This document shows positions 50,484 to 57,621 of a stretch of 64,000 bases of DNA, piece by piece (the stretch's first letter is position 1; every line of letters starts with the position of its first letter). Under the pieces are notes generated by a model. That model saw nothing but the letters and a program-made list of their open reading frames with translations. It was not told the DNA's origin and searched no databases. The position numbers and the translations under genes are program-made. Origin of the DNA: Brachybacterium sp036311905 (lineage in GTDB: Bacteria; Actinomycetota; Actinomycetes; Actinomycetales; Dermabacteraceae); NCBI RefSeq assembly GCF_036311905.1, contig NZ_JAZDCH010000004.1:1-64000 (forward strand). The letters are read 5' to 3'.

Positions 50484-51257
50484 ATGCCGCGGCGCGATGT
50501 CAGCCGCCGGGCCGGATGGGTCATCGCCCTCGCCCAGATCCCGCTGCGCCCGCTCCTCGCGCTGCTGACCCGGCCCCGCTGGATCGGGGTGGAGAACCTC
50601 CCTCCCACCGGGGCGGTCATCGCGTGCGGGAACCATCTCAGCGCCCTCGACGCGCTCTCCTACGGCCATCTGCTGCAGGCCGGCGGCATCGCCCCGCGGT
50701 TCCTGGCCAAGGAGGCGATGTTCCAGGTGCCCGTGCTCGGCGCGCTGCTGCGCGGCGCCCAGCAGATCCCCGTCTCGCGCGGCACGGGCCGCGGCGCCGA
50801 CGCCCTCGCGGCCGCCAGGCGGGCGCTCGGCCGCGGGGAGATGCTTATGGTCTTCCCCGAGGGCACCTACACCCGCGACCCCGAGCTCTGGCCCATGCAG
50901 GGCCGCACCGGGGCGGCGCGCCTGGCCCTCGCGACCGGGGCGCAGCTGCTGCCGATCGCCAGCTGGGGCGGTCGCCGCCTCTGGCCCGTCGGCTCCCCGA
51001 TACCGCATCCCGGCCCGGGCCGCCGCCTCACCGTGCGGGTGGGGGAGGCGTACTCCGTCTCCCGCCTGGCGGGGGAGACCGAGCAGCAGGCGGCGCTGCG
51101 GATCACCGAGGACCTGATGCGGCGCATCACCGCCCTGCTCGGCGAGATCCGCGGCGAGGAGCCGCCGTCGGCCCTGCACGATCCGCGCGGCGATACGCAC
51201 CGCCCCGAGATCGGCCGCACCGATCCGGGCTTCCGACCTCCGAGGCAGCGGTCATGA
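50484..51257 (+). CDS. plsC: 1-acyl-sn-glycerol-3-phosphate acyltransferase
   Basis: Membrane-associated acyltransferase of the PlsC family making phosphatidic acid. The 257-residue protein has the catalytic NHLSALD (HX4D) near residue 52 and FPEGTYT near 130. The start at 50484 follows the previous stop by one base and has GGAGGAC upstream. The stop overlaps the gpsA start (ATGA), coupling it to glycerol-3-phosphate formation. Confidence 0.9.
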   Translation: MPRRDVSRRAGWVIALAQIPLRPLLALLTRPRWIGVENLPPTGAVIACGNHLSALDALSYGHLLQAGGIAPRFLAKEAMFQVPVLGALLRGAQQIPVSRGTGRGADALAAARRALGRGEMLMVFPEGTYTRDPELWPMQGRTGAARLALATGAQLLPIASWGGRRLWPVGSPIPHPGPGRRLTVRVGEAYSVSRLAGETEQQAALRITEDLMRRITALLGEIRGEEPPSALHDPRGDTHRPEIGRTDPGFRPPRQRS

Positions 51258-52243
51258 GGCGCCTCGCGGTCCTCGGCGCGGGCAGCTGGGGGACGACCTT
51301 CGCCCAGGTGCTCGCCGACGGCGGCTCCGAGGTGATGCTCTGGGCGCGCCGCGAGGAGGTCGCCGCAGAGGTCCGCACCGAGCAGCGCAACAGCACGTAT
51401 CTCGGCGAGCTCCTGCTCCCCGAGACGGTCGGCGCCACCTCCCGGATCGACGAGGCGCTCGAGGGGGCCGACGGGATCGTCCTCGCCGTCCCCGCCCAGT
51501 CGCTGCGCGCGACCCTCGCGGCCTGGCCGGCGCTCCCGGAGGTGCCAGTGCTGTCGCTGATCAAGGGCATCGAGCGCGGCACCGACGCGCGGATCAGCGA
51601 GGTGATCGCCCAGGCCGGCCGCACCGACCCCGCACGGATCGGGGTGCTCTCCGGCCCGAACCTCTCCGGGGAGATCGCTCGCCGCCAGCCCTGCGGCAGC
51701 GTCGTCGCGGCTCCCGACCATACCCTCGCCGAGTCGCTCGCCATGTGGTGCCAGACGCCCTACCTGCGGGCCTACACCTCCACCGACGTGATCGGGGTCG
51801 AGATCGCCGGAGCCGTCAAGAACGTCATCGCGATCGCCGTCGGCGCCGCGACCGGGCTGGGGCACGGCCACAACACCACCGCCTCTCTGATCACCCGGGG
51901 CCTCGCCGAGATCACCCGGCTGGGCGTCGCCCTCGGCGGCCGCCCCGAGACCTTCGCGGGCCTCGCGGGGATGGGCGACCTGGTCGCGACCTGCTCCTCC
52001 CCGCTCTCCCGGAACCACCGCCTCGGCCTCGCCCTCGGACGCGGGCTCGACGTGACCTCCGCCGCGCAGGAGGTCGGCCAGACGGCCGAGGGGGTCGCCA
52101 CGGCCCGCGCCGTCGGCGATCTCGCGGCACGGCTCGGGGTCGACATGCCGATCACCCGCGCGGTCGTGGATGTCGTCGATCACGGTGCCCGCATCGAGGA
52201 CGTCACCACGGCCCTGCTGTCGCGGTCGATCCGCCCCGAGTGA
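51254..52243 (+). CDS. gpsA: NAD(P)-dependent glycerol-3-phosphate dehydrogenase
   Basis: Makes sn-glycerol-3-phosphate for phospholipids from dihydroxyacetone phosphate. The 329-residue protein shows the Rossmann GAGSWGTTFAQVL at residue 8, SLIKGIE near 100, GVLSGPNLSGEIA near 133 and GAVKNVIAIAVGAATGLGHG near 190 with the catalytic lysine. The ATG overlaps the plsC stop. ddl follows 14 bases downstream with its own probable promoter. Confidence 0.95.
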   Translation: MRRLAVLGAGSWGTTFAQVLADGGSEVMLWARREEVAAEVRTEQRNSTYLGELLLPETVGATSRIDEALEGADGIVLAVPAQSLRATLAAWPALPEVPVLSLIKGIERGTDARISEVIAQAGRTDPARIGVLSGPNLSGEIARRQPCGSVVAAPDHTLAESLAMWCQTPYLRAYTSTDVIGVEIAGAVKNVIAIAVGAATGLGHGHNTTASLITRGLAEITRLGVALGGRPETFAGLAGMGDLVATCSSPLSRNHRLGLALGRGLDVTSAAQEVGQTAEGVATARAVGDLAARLGVDMPITRAVVDVVDHGARIEDVTTALLSRSIRPE

Positions 52244-52257
52244 TTACCCTGGCCAGC

Positions 52258-53373
52258 ATGAGAACCACCGTCGCCCTCCTGTTCGGCGGCCGCAGCGGCG
52301 AGCACGGCATCTCGTGCGTGACCGCCGGCGGCATCCTCTCCGCGATCGACCGGGAGCGCTTCGACGTGCTCGCGATCGGGATCACGCGGGCGGGGCGCTG
52401 GGTGCAGGTCTCCGCCGACCCCTCCGACTGGACGCTCGTCGACGGCAACGCCCCTGAGGTCCACGACACCGGGGTCGAGGTGCTGCTGCCCGCCGTCCGC
52501 CACCGGGCGGGGGAGCCGATCGTGCTGCGCGCGCTCGAGGACGGCGCGGTCCGCGATCTGGCGGAGGTCGACGTGGTCTGGCCGCTGCTGCACGGCGCCT
52601 ACGGCGAGGACGGCACCGTCCAGGGCCAGCTCGAGATGCTCGACATCCCCTACGTCGGCTCGGGCGTGCTGGCCTCCGCGGCGAGCATGGACAAGGCAGC
52701 GACGAAGACCCTGCTGCGCACCGCGGGCCTCGAGTGCGCCCCCGGCATCGTCGTGCACGAGGATCGCTGGGCCCGGGAGGAGGGCCGCGTCCTCGCCCAC
52801 CTGCGGGAGCACCACCCGCTGCCCTGGTTCGTCAAGCCCGCCCGCGCCGGCTCGAGCCTCGGCGTCTCCCGCGTCTCCCGCCCGGAGGACCTCGGCGCCG
52901 CGATGAAGACCGCCTTCGCGGAGGATCCGAAGGTGCTCATCGAGCAGGGCATCGTCGGCCGCGAGGTCGAGTGCGGGGTGTTGCAGGGACGCGACGGCGG
53001 CGAGGTGCGCACCACCATCCCCGGCGAGGTCACCGTGGGTGACGACCTCGAGTTCTACGACTACGAGTCGAAGTACTTCGGGAAGGGCACCGTCTCCATC
53101 GACGTGCCGGCCGCCCTGCCCGATGCGGTCCTGGAAGAGGTGCGCGAGGTCGCCTCCCGCGCCTTCACCGCCCTGGGGCTGGAGGGTCTCGGCCGGGTGG
53201 ACGTGTTCGTCACGGAGGACTCCCGCGTGGTGATCAACGAGGTCAACACGATGCCCGGCTTCACGCCGTACTCGATGTTCCCCGTGCTCTGGAAGAACAT
53301 GGGACTGTCCTACGCGGACCTCATCGCGGACCTGGTCGAGCAGGCCGCGGCACGGCGGCTCGGCCCCCGCTGA
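52258..53373 (+). CDS. ddl: D-alanine--D-alanine ligase
   Basis: ATP-grasp ligase making the D-Ala-D-Ala end of peptidoglycan precursors. The 371-residue protein has LLFGGRSGEHGISC at the N-terminus, HGAYGEDGTVQGQLEMLDIPY near residue 105 and the metal-binding end NEVNTMPGFTPYSMFP near 325. TACCCT at 52245-52250 ends seven bases before the ATG at 52258, so a leaderless message is likely; longer upstream starts are within gpsA. Confidence 0.96.
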   Translation: MRTTVALLFGGRSGEHGISCVTAGGILSAIDRERFDVLAIGITRAGRWVQVSADPSDWTLVDGNAPEVHDTGVEVLLPAVRHRAGEPIVLRALEDGAVRDLAEVDVVWPLLHGAYGEDGTVQGQLEMLDIPYVGSGVLASAASMDKAATKTLLRTAGLECAPGIVVHEDRWAREEGRVLAHLREHHPLPWFVKPARAGSSLGVSRVSRPEDLGAAMKTAFAEDPKVLIEQGIVGREVECGVLQGRDGGEVRTTIPGEVTVGDDLEFYDYESKYFGKGTVSIDVPAALPDAVLEEVREVASRAFTALGLEGLGRVDVFVTEDSRVVINEVNTMPGFTPYSMFPVLWKNMGLSYADLIADLVEQAAARRLGPR

Positions 53374-53433
53374 GCCGGAGGAGCGGCGCGGCCCGGGGCA
53401 GCGCGGGGCGTCGTGTCCCGGCCGCCGACGGCC

Positions 53434-53925
53434 TCAGGCAGCGTCGCCCGGACCGATGCAGTAGGTGGAGGCGACCGTGTTCGCGCTGACCACCCGGGAG
53501 AGGTCGAGCGCCGCCGCCGAGGGCTGGTCCGGGGCGGCCGAGCTCGGCACCGACACGTCGATCGCGGGCTCCCGGCCGTAGGTGGTGTAGAGGAAACCGC
53601 CGTCGATCTCCGAGACGATCCAGTCGATCCGGACCCCGTCCCCGTCCTCGAGGGTCGTGCACCGCTCCGTAGTGGGGCCGGGTGGGGTCACGCCGCAGCG
53701 CATCACTACGGTGTCCTCGCCGGAGCCCCAGGCGGCGGTGCCCTGGCTGGAGGTCTCCGTGCGCGCCAGGCCCAGCACCTCCTGCGGCGCCCCGATCACC
53801 ACGTCGGCGCAGGTGGGGTCCGCGGCGAACTCTCCGGAGGGCACCGTCACGGTGCCGCAGGCGGTCAGGGTCGCGGCGAGCACGCCGGCGGCGGCCAGGG
53901 CGAGGGGACGACGGGGGACGAGCAC
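53434..53925 (-). CDS. DUF3515 lipoprotein
   Basis: A 163-residue lipoprotein with a signal peptide and lipobox TLTAC (Cys23), followed by a domain with a few more cysteines. Genes of this family stand between ddl and thiL in many actinobacteria, as here. Function unknown; the position suggests the cell envelope. The GTG start at 53925 is six bases from TAGGCT on the minus strand, and lies only 27 bases from the divergent thiL start. Confidence 0.8.
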   Translation of the reverse strand: MLVPRRPLALAAAGVLAATLTACGTVTVPSGEFAADPTCADVVIGAPQEVLGLARTETSSQGTAAWGSGEDTVVMRCGVTPPGPTTERCTTLEDGDGVRIDWIVSEIDGGFLYTTYGREPAIDVSVPSSAAPDQPSAAALDLSRVVSANTVASTYCIGPGDAA

Positions 53926-53952
53926 CCGTCGAGCCTACGGCACACTGGCCCC
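53926..53952. promoter_or_regulatory. Overlapping divergent leaderless promoters (DUF3515 gene / thiL)
   Basis: The whole 27-base gap holds a minus-strand -10 TAGGCT (53937-53932), six bases from the DUF3515 start, and a weaker plus-strand CACACT (53941-53946), six bases from the thiL ATG. Each -35 must lie inside the other gene, so the two polymerases would compete. Confidence 0.5.
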
Positions 53953-54915
53953 ATGACCTCGACGCCGCCCTCCGGGGAGGCGGGCCTGCTCGCCCGCATG
54001 CTCCCGCACCTGAGCCCCTCCCCGCTCGCCGAGGTCGGTCCGGGCGACGATGCGGCGGTGCTCCGCCTGCCCAGCTCGCGCCTGGTCGTCTCGACCGACA
54101 CCCTCACCGAGGGCGTGGACTTCCTGCCCGGGGTGATCACCCCGACCCAGCTCGGCCGCCGCGCCGCGGTCCAGAACCTGGCCGACATCGCTGCGATGGG
54201 CGCCCGTCCCCACGCCCTCGTCGTCTCGGTCTCGGCCCCCGCGGGGACCGACGGGGGCGTCTTCGAGGAGATCGCCGCCGCCCTCGGAGCTCGCGCGGAG
54301 GCCGACGGCGCGCACGTCGTCGGCGGCGACCTGGGCCGCGGCGACCTGCTCTCGCTGACCGTCACGGCGCTCGGCACCCTCGCCGCGGGGGAGGCCCCCG
54401 TGCTGCGCTCCGGCGCCCGCCCCGGGGATCTGCTCGCCGTGGGCACCGAGCGATTGGGCCGCTCCGCCGCCGGACTCGCTGCCGTGCTCGCCGGCCGCGA
54501 CGAGCCCGCCGAGCTGGTGGCCTTCCACCATGCCCCGGAGGTGGACCTCCGCCTCGGCTGGACCGTCGGGCGCGCGGCGAGCGCGATGCTCGACCTCTCC
54601 GACGGGCTCGTGCGCGACGGCGGGCGGATCGCCGCGGCCTCCGGCGTGGTCCTCGACCTCGACCCGGCGGCGCTCACCCCCGACATCGCGGCACTCCGGC
54701 CCTCGGCGCGGGACGAGGCCGAGGCAAGCGCCTGGGTGCTGCACGGCGGCGAGGAGCATGCGATGCTCGCGACCTTCCCGCCGGGCGCGGTCCCCGCGGG
54801 CTTCCGGGTGCTCGGCGCGGTACGCCCCCCGGCACCGGGGGAGGAGCCGACGGTCCTGCTCGGCGGGGAGAGGATCCCCGGGCGCGGCTTCGACCACTTC
54901 GACGACGGGTCGTAG
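53953..54915 (+). CDS. thiL: Thiamine-monophosphate kinase
   Basis: Phosphorylates thiamine phosphate to the cofactor thiamine diphosphate, needed among others by IlvB in this window. The 320-residue ATP-binding PurM-like protein has GPGDDAAVLRL near residue 28, STDTLTEGVDF near 47, HVVGGDLGRGDLLSLTVTALG near 118 and MLDLSDGLVRDGGRIA near 215. The ATG at 53953 follows CACACT by six bases. An alcohol dehydrogenase gene follows 36 bases downstream. Confidence 0.94.
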   Translation: MTSTPPSGEAGLLARMLPHLSPSPLAEVGPGDDAAVLRLPSSRLVVSTDTLTEGVDFLPGVITPTQLGRRAAVQNLADIAAMGARPHALVVSVSAPAGTDGGVFEEIAAALGARAEADGAHVVGGDLGRGDLLSLTVTALGTLAAGEAPVLRSGARPGDLLAVGTERLGRSAAGLAAVLAGRDEPAELVAFHHAPEVDLRLGWTVGRAASAMLDLSDGLVRDGGRIAAASGVVLDLDPAALTPDIAALRPSARDEAEASAWVLHGGEEHAMLATFPPGAVPAGFRVLGAVRPPAPGEEPTVLLGGERIPGRGFDHFDDGS

Positions 54916-54951
54916 GCTGGACGACGGTCCGTTCCCCCGAAGGAGACATCC

Positions 54952-56031
54952 ATGCCGATCACCGTGAAGGCCCTGCAGAAGACCGGCCCGGAGCAGCCGT
55001 TCCGCGTCACCACCATCGAGCGCCGCGATCCGCGCCCGACCGACGTCGTCATCGACATCAAGGCCGCCGGCATCTGCCACAGCGACATCCACACCATCCG
55101 CAACGAATGGGGCGAGGCGCACTTCCCCCTCACCGTCGGCCACGAGATCGCGGGCGTCGTGTCCGCGGTCGGCGCCGAGGTCACCGACTGGACGGTCGGC
55201 GATCGCGTGGGCGTCGGCTGCATGGTCGACTCCTGCGGCGAGTGCGCGCAGTGCCTCGCGGGCGAGGAGCAGGCGTGCCTCGAGGGGAACGTCGGCACCT
55301 ACAACGCGAAGGACGTCGACGGCACGATCACCCAGGGCGGCTACGCCGAGAAGGTCGTGGTCGACCAGCGCTTCGTGCTGCGCATCCCCGACGCCCTGGA
55401 CTTCGACGTCGCCGCGCCGCTGCTCTGCGCCGGTATCACCAGCTACTCGCCGCTGGCCCGCTGGGGCGCCGCGGAGAAGCGAGCCGACGGCTCGCCGAAG
55501 AAGGTCGCGGTGCTCGGCATGGGCGGTCTCGGACACATGGGCGTTCGCATCGCCGCCGCCATGGGCGCCGAGGTGACCGTGCTCTCCCGCTCCCGCAAGA
55601 AGGAGCAGCTCGCCCTCGACCTCGGCGCCCAGCGCATGCTCTCGACCACCGAGGACGACTTCTTCTCCGCGCACCGCGGCGAGTTCGACCTGATCCTCAA
55701 CACGATCAGCGCCGACATCGACGTGGACGCCTACCTGCGCCTGCTCGTGCCGCGGGGCGTGATGGCGGTCGTGGGCCTGCCGCCCGCGAAGCAGCAGCTC
55801 TCCTTCGGCACGCTGATCGGCGGCGGCCGGGTCCTCGCCGGCTCCAACATCGGCGGCATCGCCGAGACCCAGGAGATGCTCGACTTCTGCGCCGAGCACG
55901 GCTTCGGCGCCGAGATCGAGGTCGTCGGCGTCGACGAGGTCGACGCGACCTACGACCGCGTGGTCGCCGGCGAGGTGTTCTTCCGCGCCGTCATCGACAC
56001 CTCCACCTTCGCGGGTGCCGCGGCGGAGTGA
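54952..56031 (+). CDS. Zinc-dependent alcohol dehydrogenase, cinnamyl-alcohol type
   Basis: NADP-linked medium-chain dehydrogenase of 359 residues, like YahK/AdhC aldehyde reductases. Catalytic zinc ligands are in GICHSDIH near residue 38 and GHEIAG near 62, and structural zinc cysteines in SCGECAQCLAGEEQAC near 97. The Rossmann motif is VLGMGGLGHMGV near 185. The ATG follows GAAGGAG. TAGGCT at 54913-54918 overlaps the thiL stop and may be its own -10. With the next gene it interrupts the usual thiL-rpmB neighbourhood. Confidence 0.9.
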   Translation: MPITVKALQKTGPEQPFRVTTIERRDPRPTDVVIDIKAAGICHSDIHTIRNEWGEAHFPLTVGHEIAGVVSAVGAEVTDWTVGDRVGVGCMVDSCGECAQCLAGEEQACLEGNVGTYNAKDVDGTITQGGYAEKVVVDQRFVLRIPDALDFDVAAPLLCAGITSYSPLARWGAAEKRADGSPKKVAVLGMGGLGHMGVRIAAAMGAEVTVLSRSRKKEQLALDLGAQRMLSTTEDDFFSAHRGEFDLILNTISADIDVDAYLRLLVPRGVMAVVGLPPAKQQLSFGTLIGGGRVLAGSNIGGIAETQEMLDFCAEHGFGAEIEVVGVDEVDATYDRVVAGEVFFRAVIDTSTFAGAAAE

Positions 56032-56104
56032 CGGTCTGGGCGGCGGTCCGTCCCGTCCCCGCGACGGACCGTCGCCCCTTCCGAGGCACAACACCAATGG
56101 GCGG

Positions 56105-56124
56105 TATCGCTCAATACAACGATA
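56105..56124. promoter_or_regulatory. Candidate operator TATCG-N10-CGATA
   Basis: A perfect 5-base inverted repeat spaced by ten bases lies in an AT-richer patch upstream of the phosphotransferase gene. Size and spacing suit a TetR- or MerR-type dimer, but no such regulator is encoded nearby. Confidence 0.4.
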
Positions 56125-56180
56125 AACATCTGAGAACGGCGGCGGGTGCGTTCGCGCTCGACGTCTCCGAAGGATCCCCC

Positions 56181-57125
56181 ATGGCCACCTCCGCCGACCC
56201 CCTCCGCACCCTCGCCCACGACCACCCCGAATGGTGGGCCGGCGCGTCGGGCGAGATCACCGTCCGGCCCCTCGGCCGCGGCGAGTCCTTCGCCGCCCAT
56301 CTGCTGCGCCGCGGGGAGCGGGAGCTCGTCCTCCGCATCCCGCACAAGCCCCTCGACGAGCTGCCGCAGTCCCTCGAGGCGGAGCACGAGATCCTCGGCC
56401 GGGTTCCCGCCGGGCTCGCGGCCGCACCCGTCGCCGTCCACCAGCCCACGACAGAGGACCTCCGGGCCTGGTCCGTCACCACCCGCGTCCCCGGCCGCGT
56501 GCTGCCCGCAGCGGACTGGGCAGACGCGGAGCTCCTGAGCGCCCTCGCGGCGAGCCTCGCCCACCTCCACCACGCCGGCGACCAGGCCGGGCTGCCCGAC
56601 CCCGGCCGCCCGGACCCCGTCGGTGCCGCGGACCTCGCCCACGACTGGTGGCGCGAGAACGAACAGAGATCGGCACGCGTCCTCGCCGATCTCTGGCCGG
56701 CGGTGCGCCGCCACCAGCAGCTCGCGGCAGTGGCCTTCGACGACGTCGCCCCCGTCCTCCTCCACGGCGACCCCGTCGCCGCGAACCTGCTCGTGGACGA
56801 TGACGGCACGGTGCGCTTCGTCGACTGGGAATGGGCGCAGCGGGGCGATCCCGCCCGGGACCTCGCCTTCATCGGCGGCCCGATCACCGCCGAGCCCTGG
56901 TACGCCGCCCTGGACGACGATCTGCTGCGGGATCAGACCGCCCACTACCTCGCCGAGCGCTCACGTCGCTCCGGCGCACCGTCCGAGCCCGTCGGCCCCG
57001 TCCTCGAGCGCCGCCGCGCGCACCTCGTCCACGAGGTCTTCTTCACCGCCGCGCACCTCCACCGGACCGGCGAGCAGGAGCGCTGCGCCGCCCTGCTCGC
57101 CCAGGTCTCCGACGTCGTGCGCTGA
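56181..57125 (+). CDS. APH-family phosphotransferase
   Basis: Kinase-fold phosphotransferase of 314 residues. The catalytic loop reads LLHGDPVAANLL near residue 195, and the metal-binding VDWEWA follows near 215, as in aminoglycoside/choline kinases. The substrate is unknown; this is not evidence of antibiotic resistance. The ATG at 56181 follows GAAGGAT. An in-frame ATG at 56097 would add 28 residues and encompass the palindrome at 56105, so I prefer the downstream start. Confidence 0.8.
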   Translation: MATSADPLRTLAHDHPEWWAGASGEITVRPLGRGESFAAHLLRRGERELVLRIPHKPLDELPQSLEAEHEILGRVPAGLAAAPVAVHQPTTEDLRAWSVTTRVPGRVLPAADWADAELLSALAASLAHLHHAGDQAGLPDPGRPDPVGAADLAHDWWRENEQRSARVLADLWPAVRRHQQLAAVAFDDVAPVLLHGDPVAANLLVDDDGTVRFVDWEWAQRGDPARDLAFIGGPITAEPWYAALDDDLLRDQTAHYLAERSRRSGAPSEPVGPVLERRRAHLVHEVFFTAAHLHRTGEQERCAALLAQVSDVVR

Positions 57126-57152
57126 GCGGTCCTCACCCCGCCCCCGGACGCA

Positions 57153-57186
57153 CAGGAGCCCCCACCCGATCGGGTGGGGGCTCCTG
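57153..57186. terminator. 34-base perfect palindrome, bidirectional terminator
   Basis: CAGGAGCCCCCACCCGA and its exact complement form 17-base arms with no spacer, between the convergent phosphotransferase and rpmB genes. AAAAA lies just to the right, so neither strand has a downstream T-run. It is a likely shared terminator. Confidence 0.75.
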
Positions 57187-57210
57187 CGAAAAAGGTCCTG
57201 GCGGTCTCGC

Positions 57211-57405
57211 TCAGGCGCCGAGGGTGCTGACCTTGCCCGCCTTGAGGCAGGAGGTGCAGACGTTCACCTTCTTGCTGGTGCCGTTGATCACGGTCCGGAC
57301 GGACTGGATGTTCGGGTTCCAGCGACGCGAGGTGCGGCGGTGCGAGTGGGACACGCTCTTGCCGAAGCTCGGGCCCTTGGCGCAGATGTCACACGTGGAA
57401 GCCAC
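57211..57405 (-). CDS. rpmB: 50S ribosomal protein L28, zinc-ribbon form
   Basis: A 64-residue ribosomal protein with both CXXC pairs intact (TCDICAKG near residue 5 and VCTSCLKAG near 49), the zinc-binding (C+) paralogue, plus the basic HSHRRTSRRWNPN. A zinc-free L28 copy may exist elsewhere, as in other actinobacteria. The gene is on the minus strand, divergent from recG. The start lies after GGAGACGACAG. Confidence 0.95.
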   Translation of the reverse strand: MASTCDICAKGPSFGKSVSHSHRRTSRRWNPNIQSVRTVINGTSKKVNVCTSCLKAGKVSTLGA

Positions 57406-57621
57406 TGTCGTCTCCTGAAAGTCGAATGCTGATCGAGGTGCCCGACCATCTCTGGGGTGCAGAGTCGGCGACCTCGGAGGTCAGGGCAACCACGGCATCG
57501 TAGCCCATCCCCGCCTCCCGACTGAAGGGGAGAGGGGGTCCGACGGCCTGTGGACTCTGACACAGCCCAACGGCCAGGTGGCACGATGGGCACATCATCG
57601 CACGTCGGACGGAGGAAGCGG

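Noticed and set aside
56097..56180. Extended N-terminus of the phosphotransferase
   Set aside because: The in-frame ATG at 56097 lacks a ribosome site and would place the palindrome at 56105 inside the coding sequence; GAAGGAT supports 56181. Not fully excluded.
56181..57125. Aminoglycoside resistance gene
   Set aside because: Only the general APH kinase motifs are present; this fold covers many housekeeping kinases and nothing specific to antibiotics is seen.
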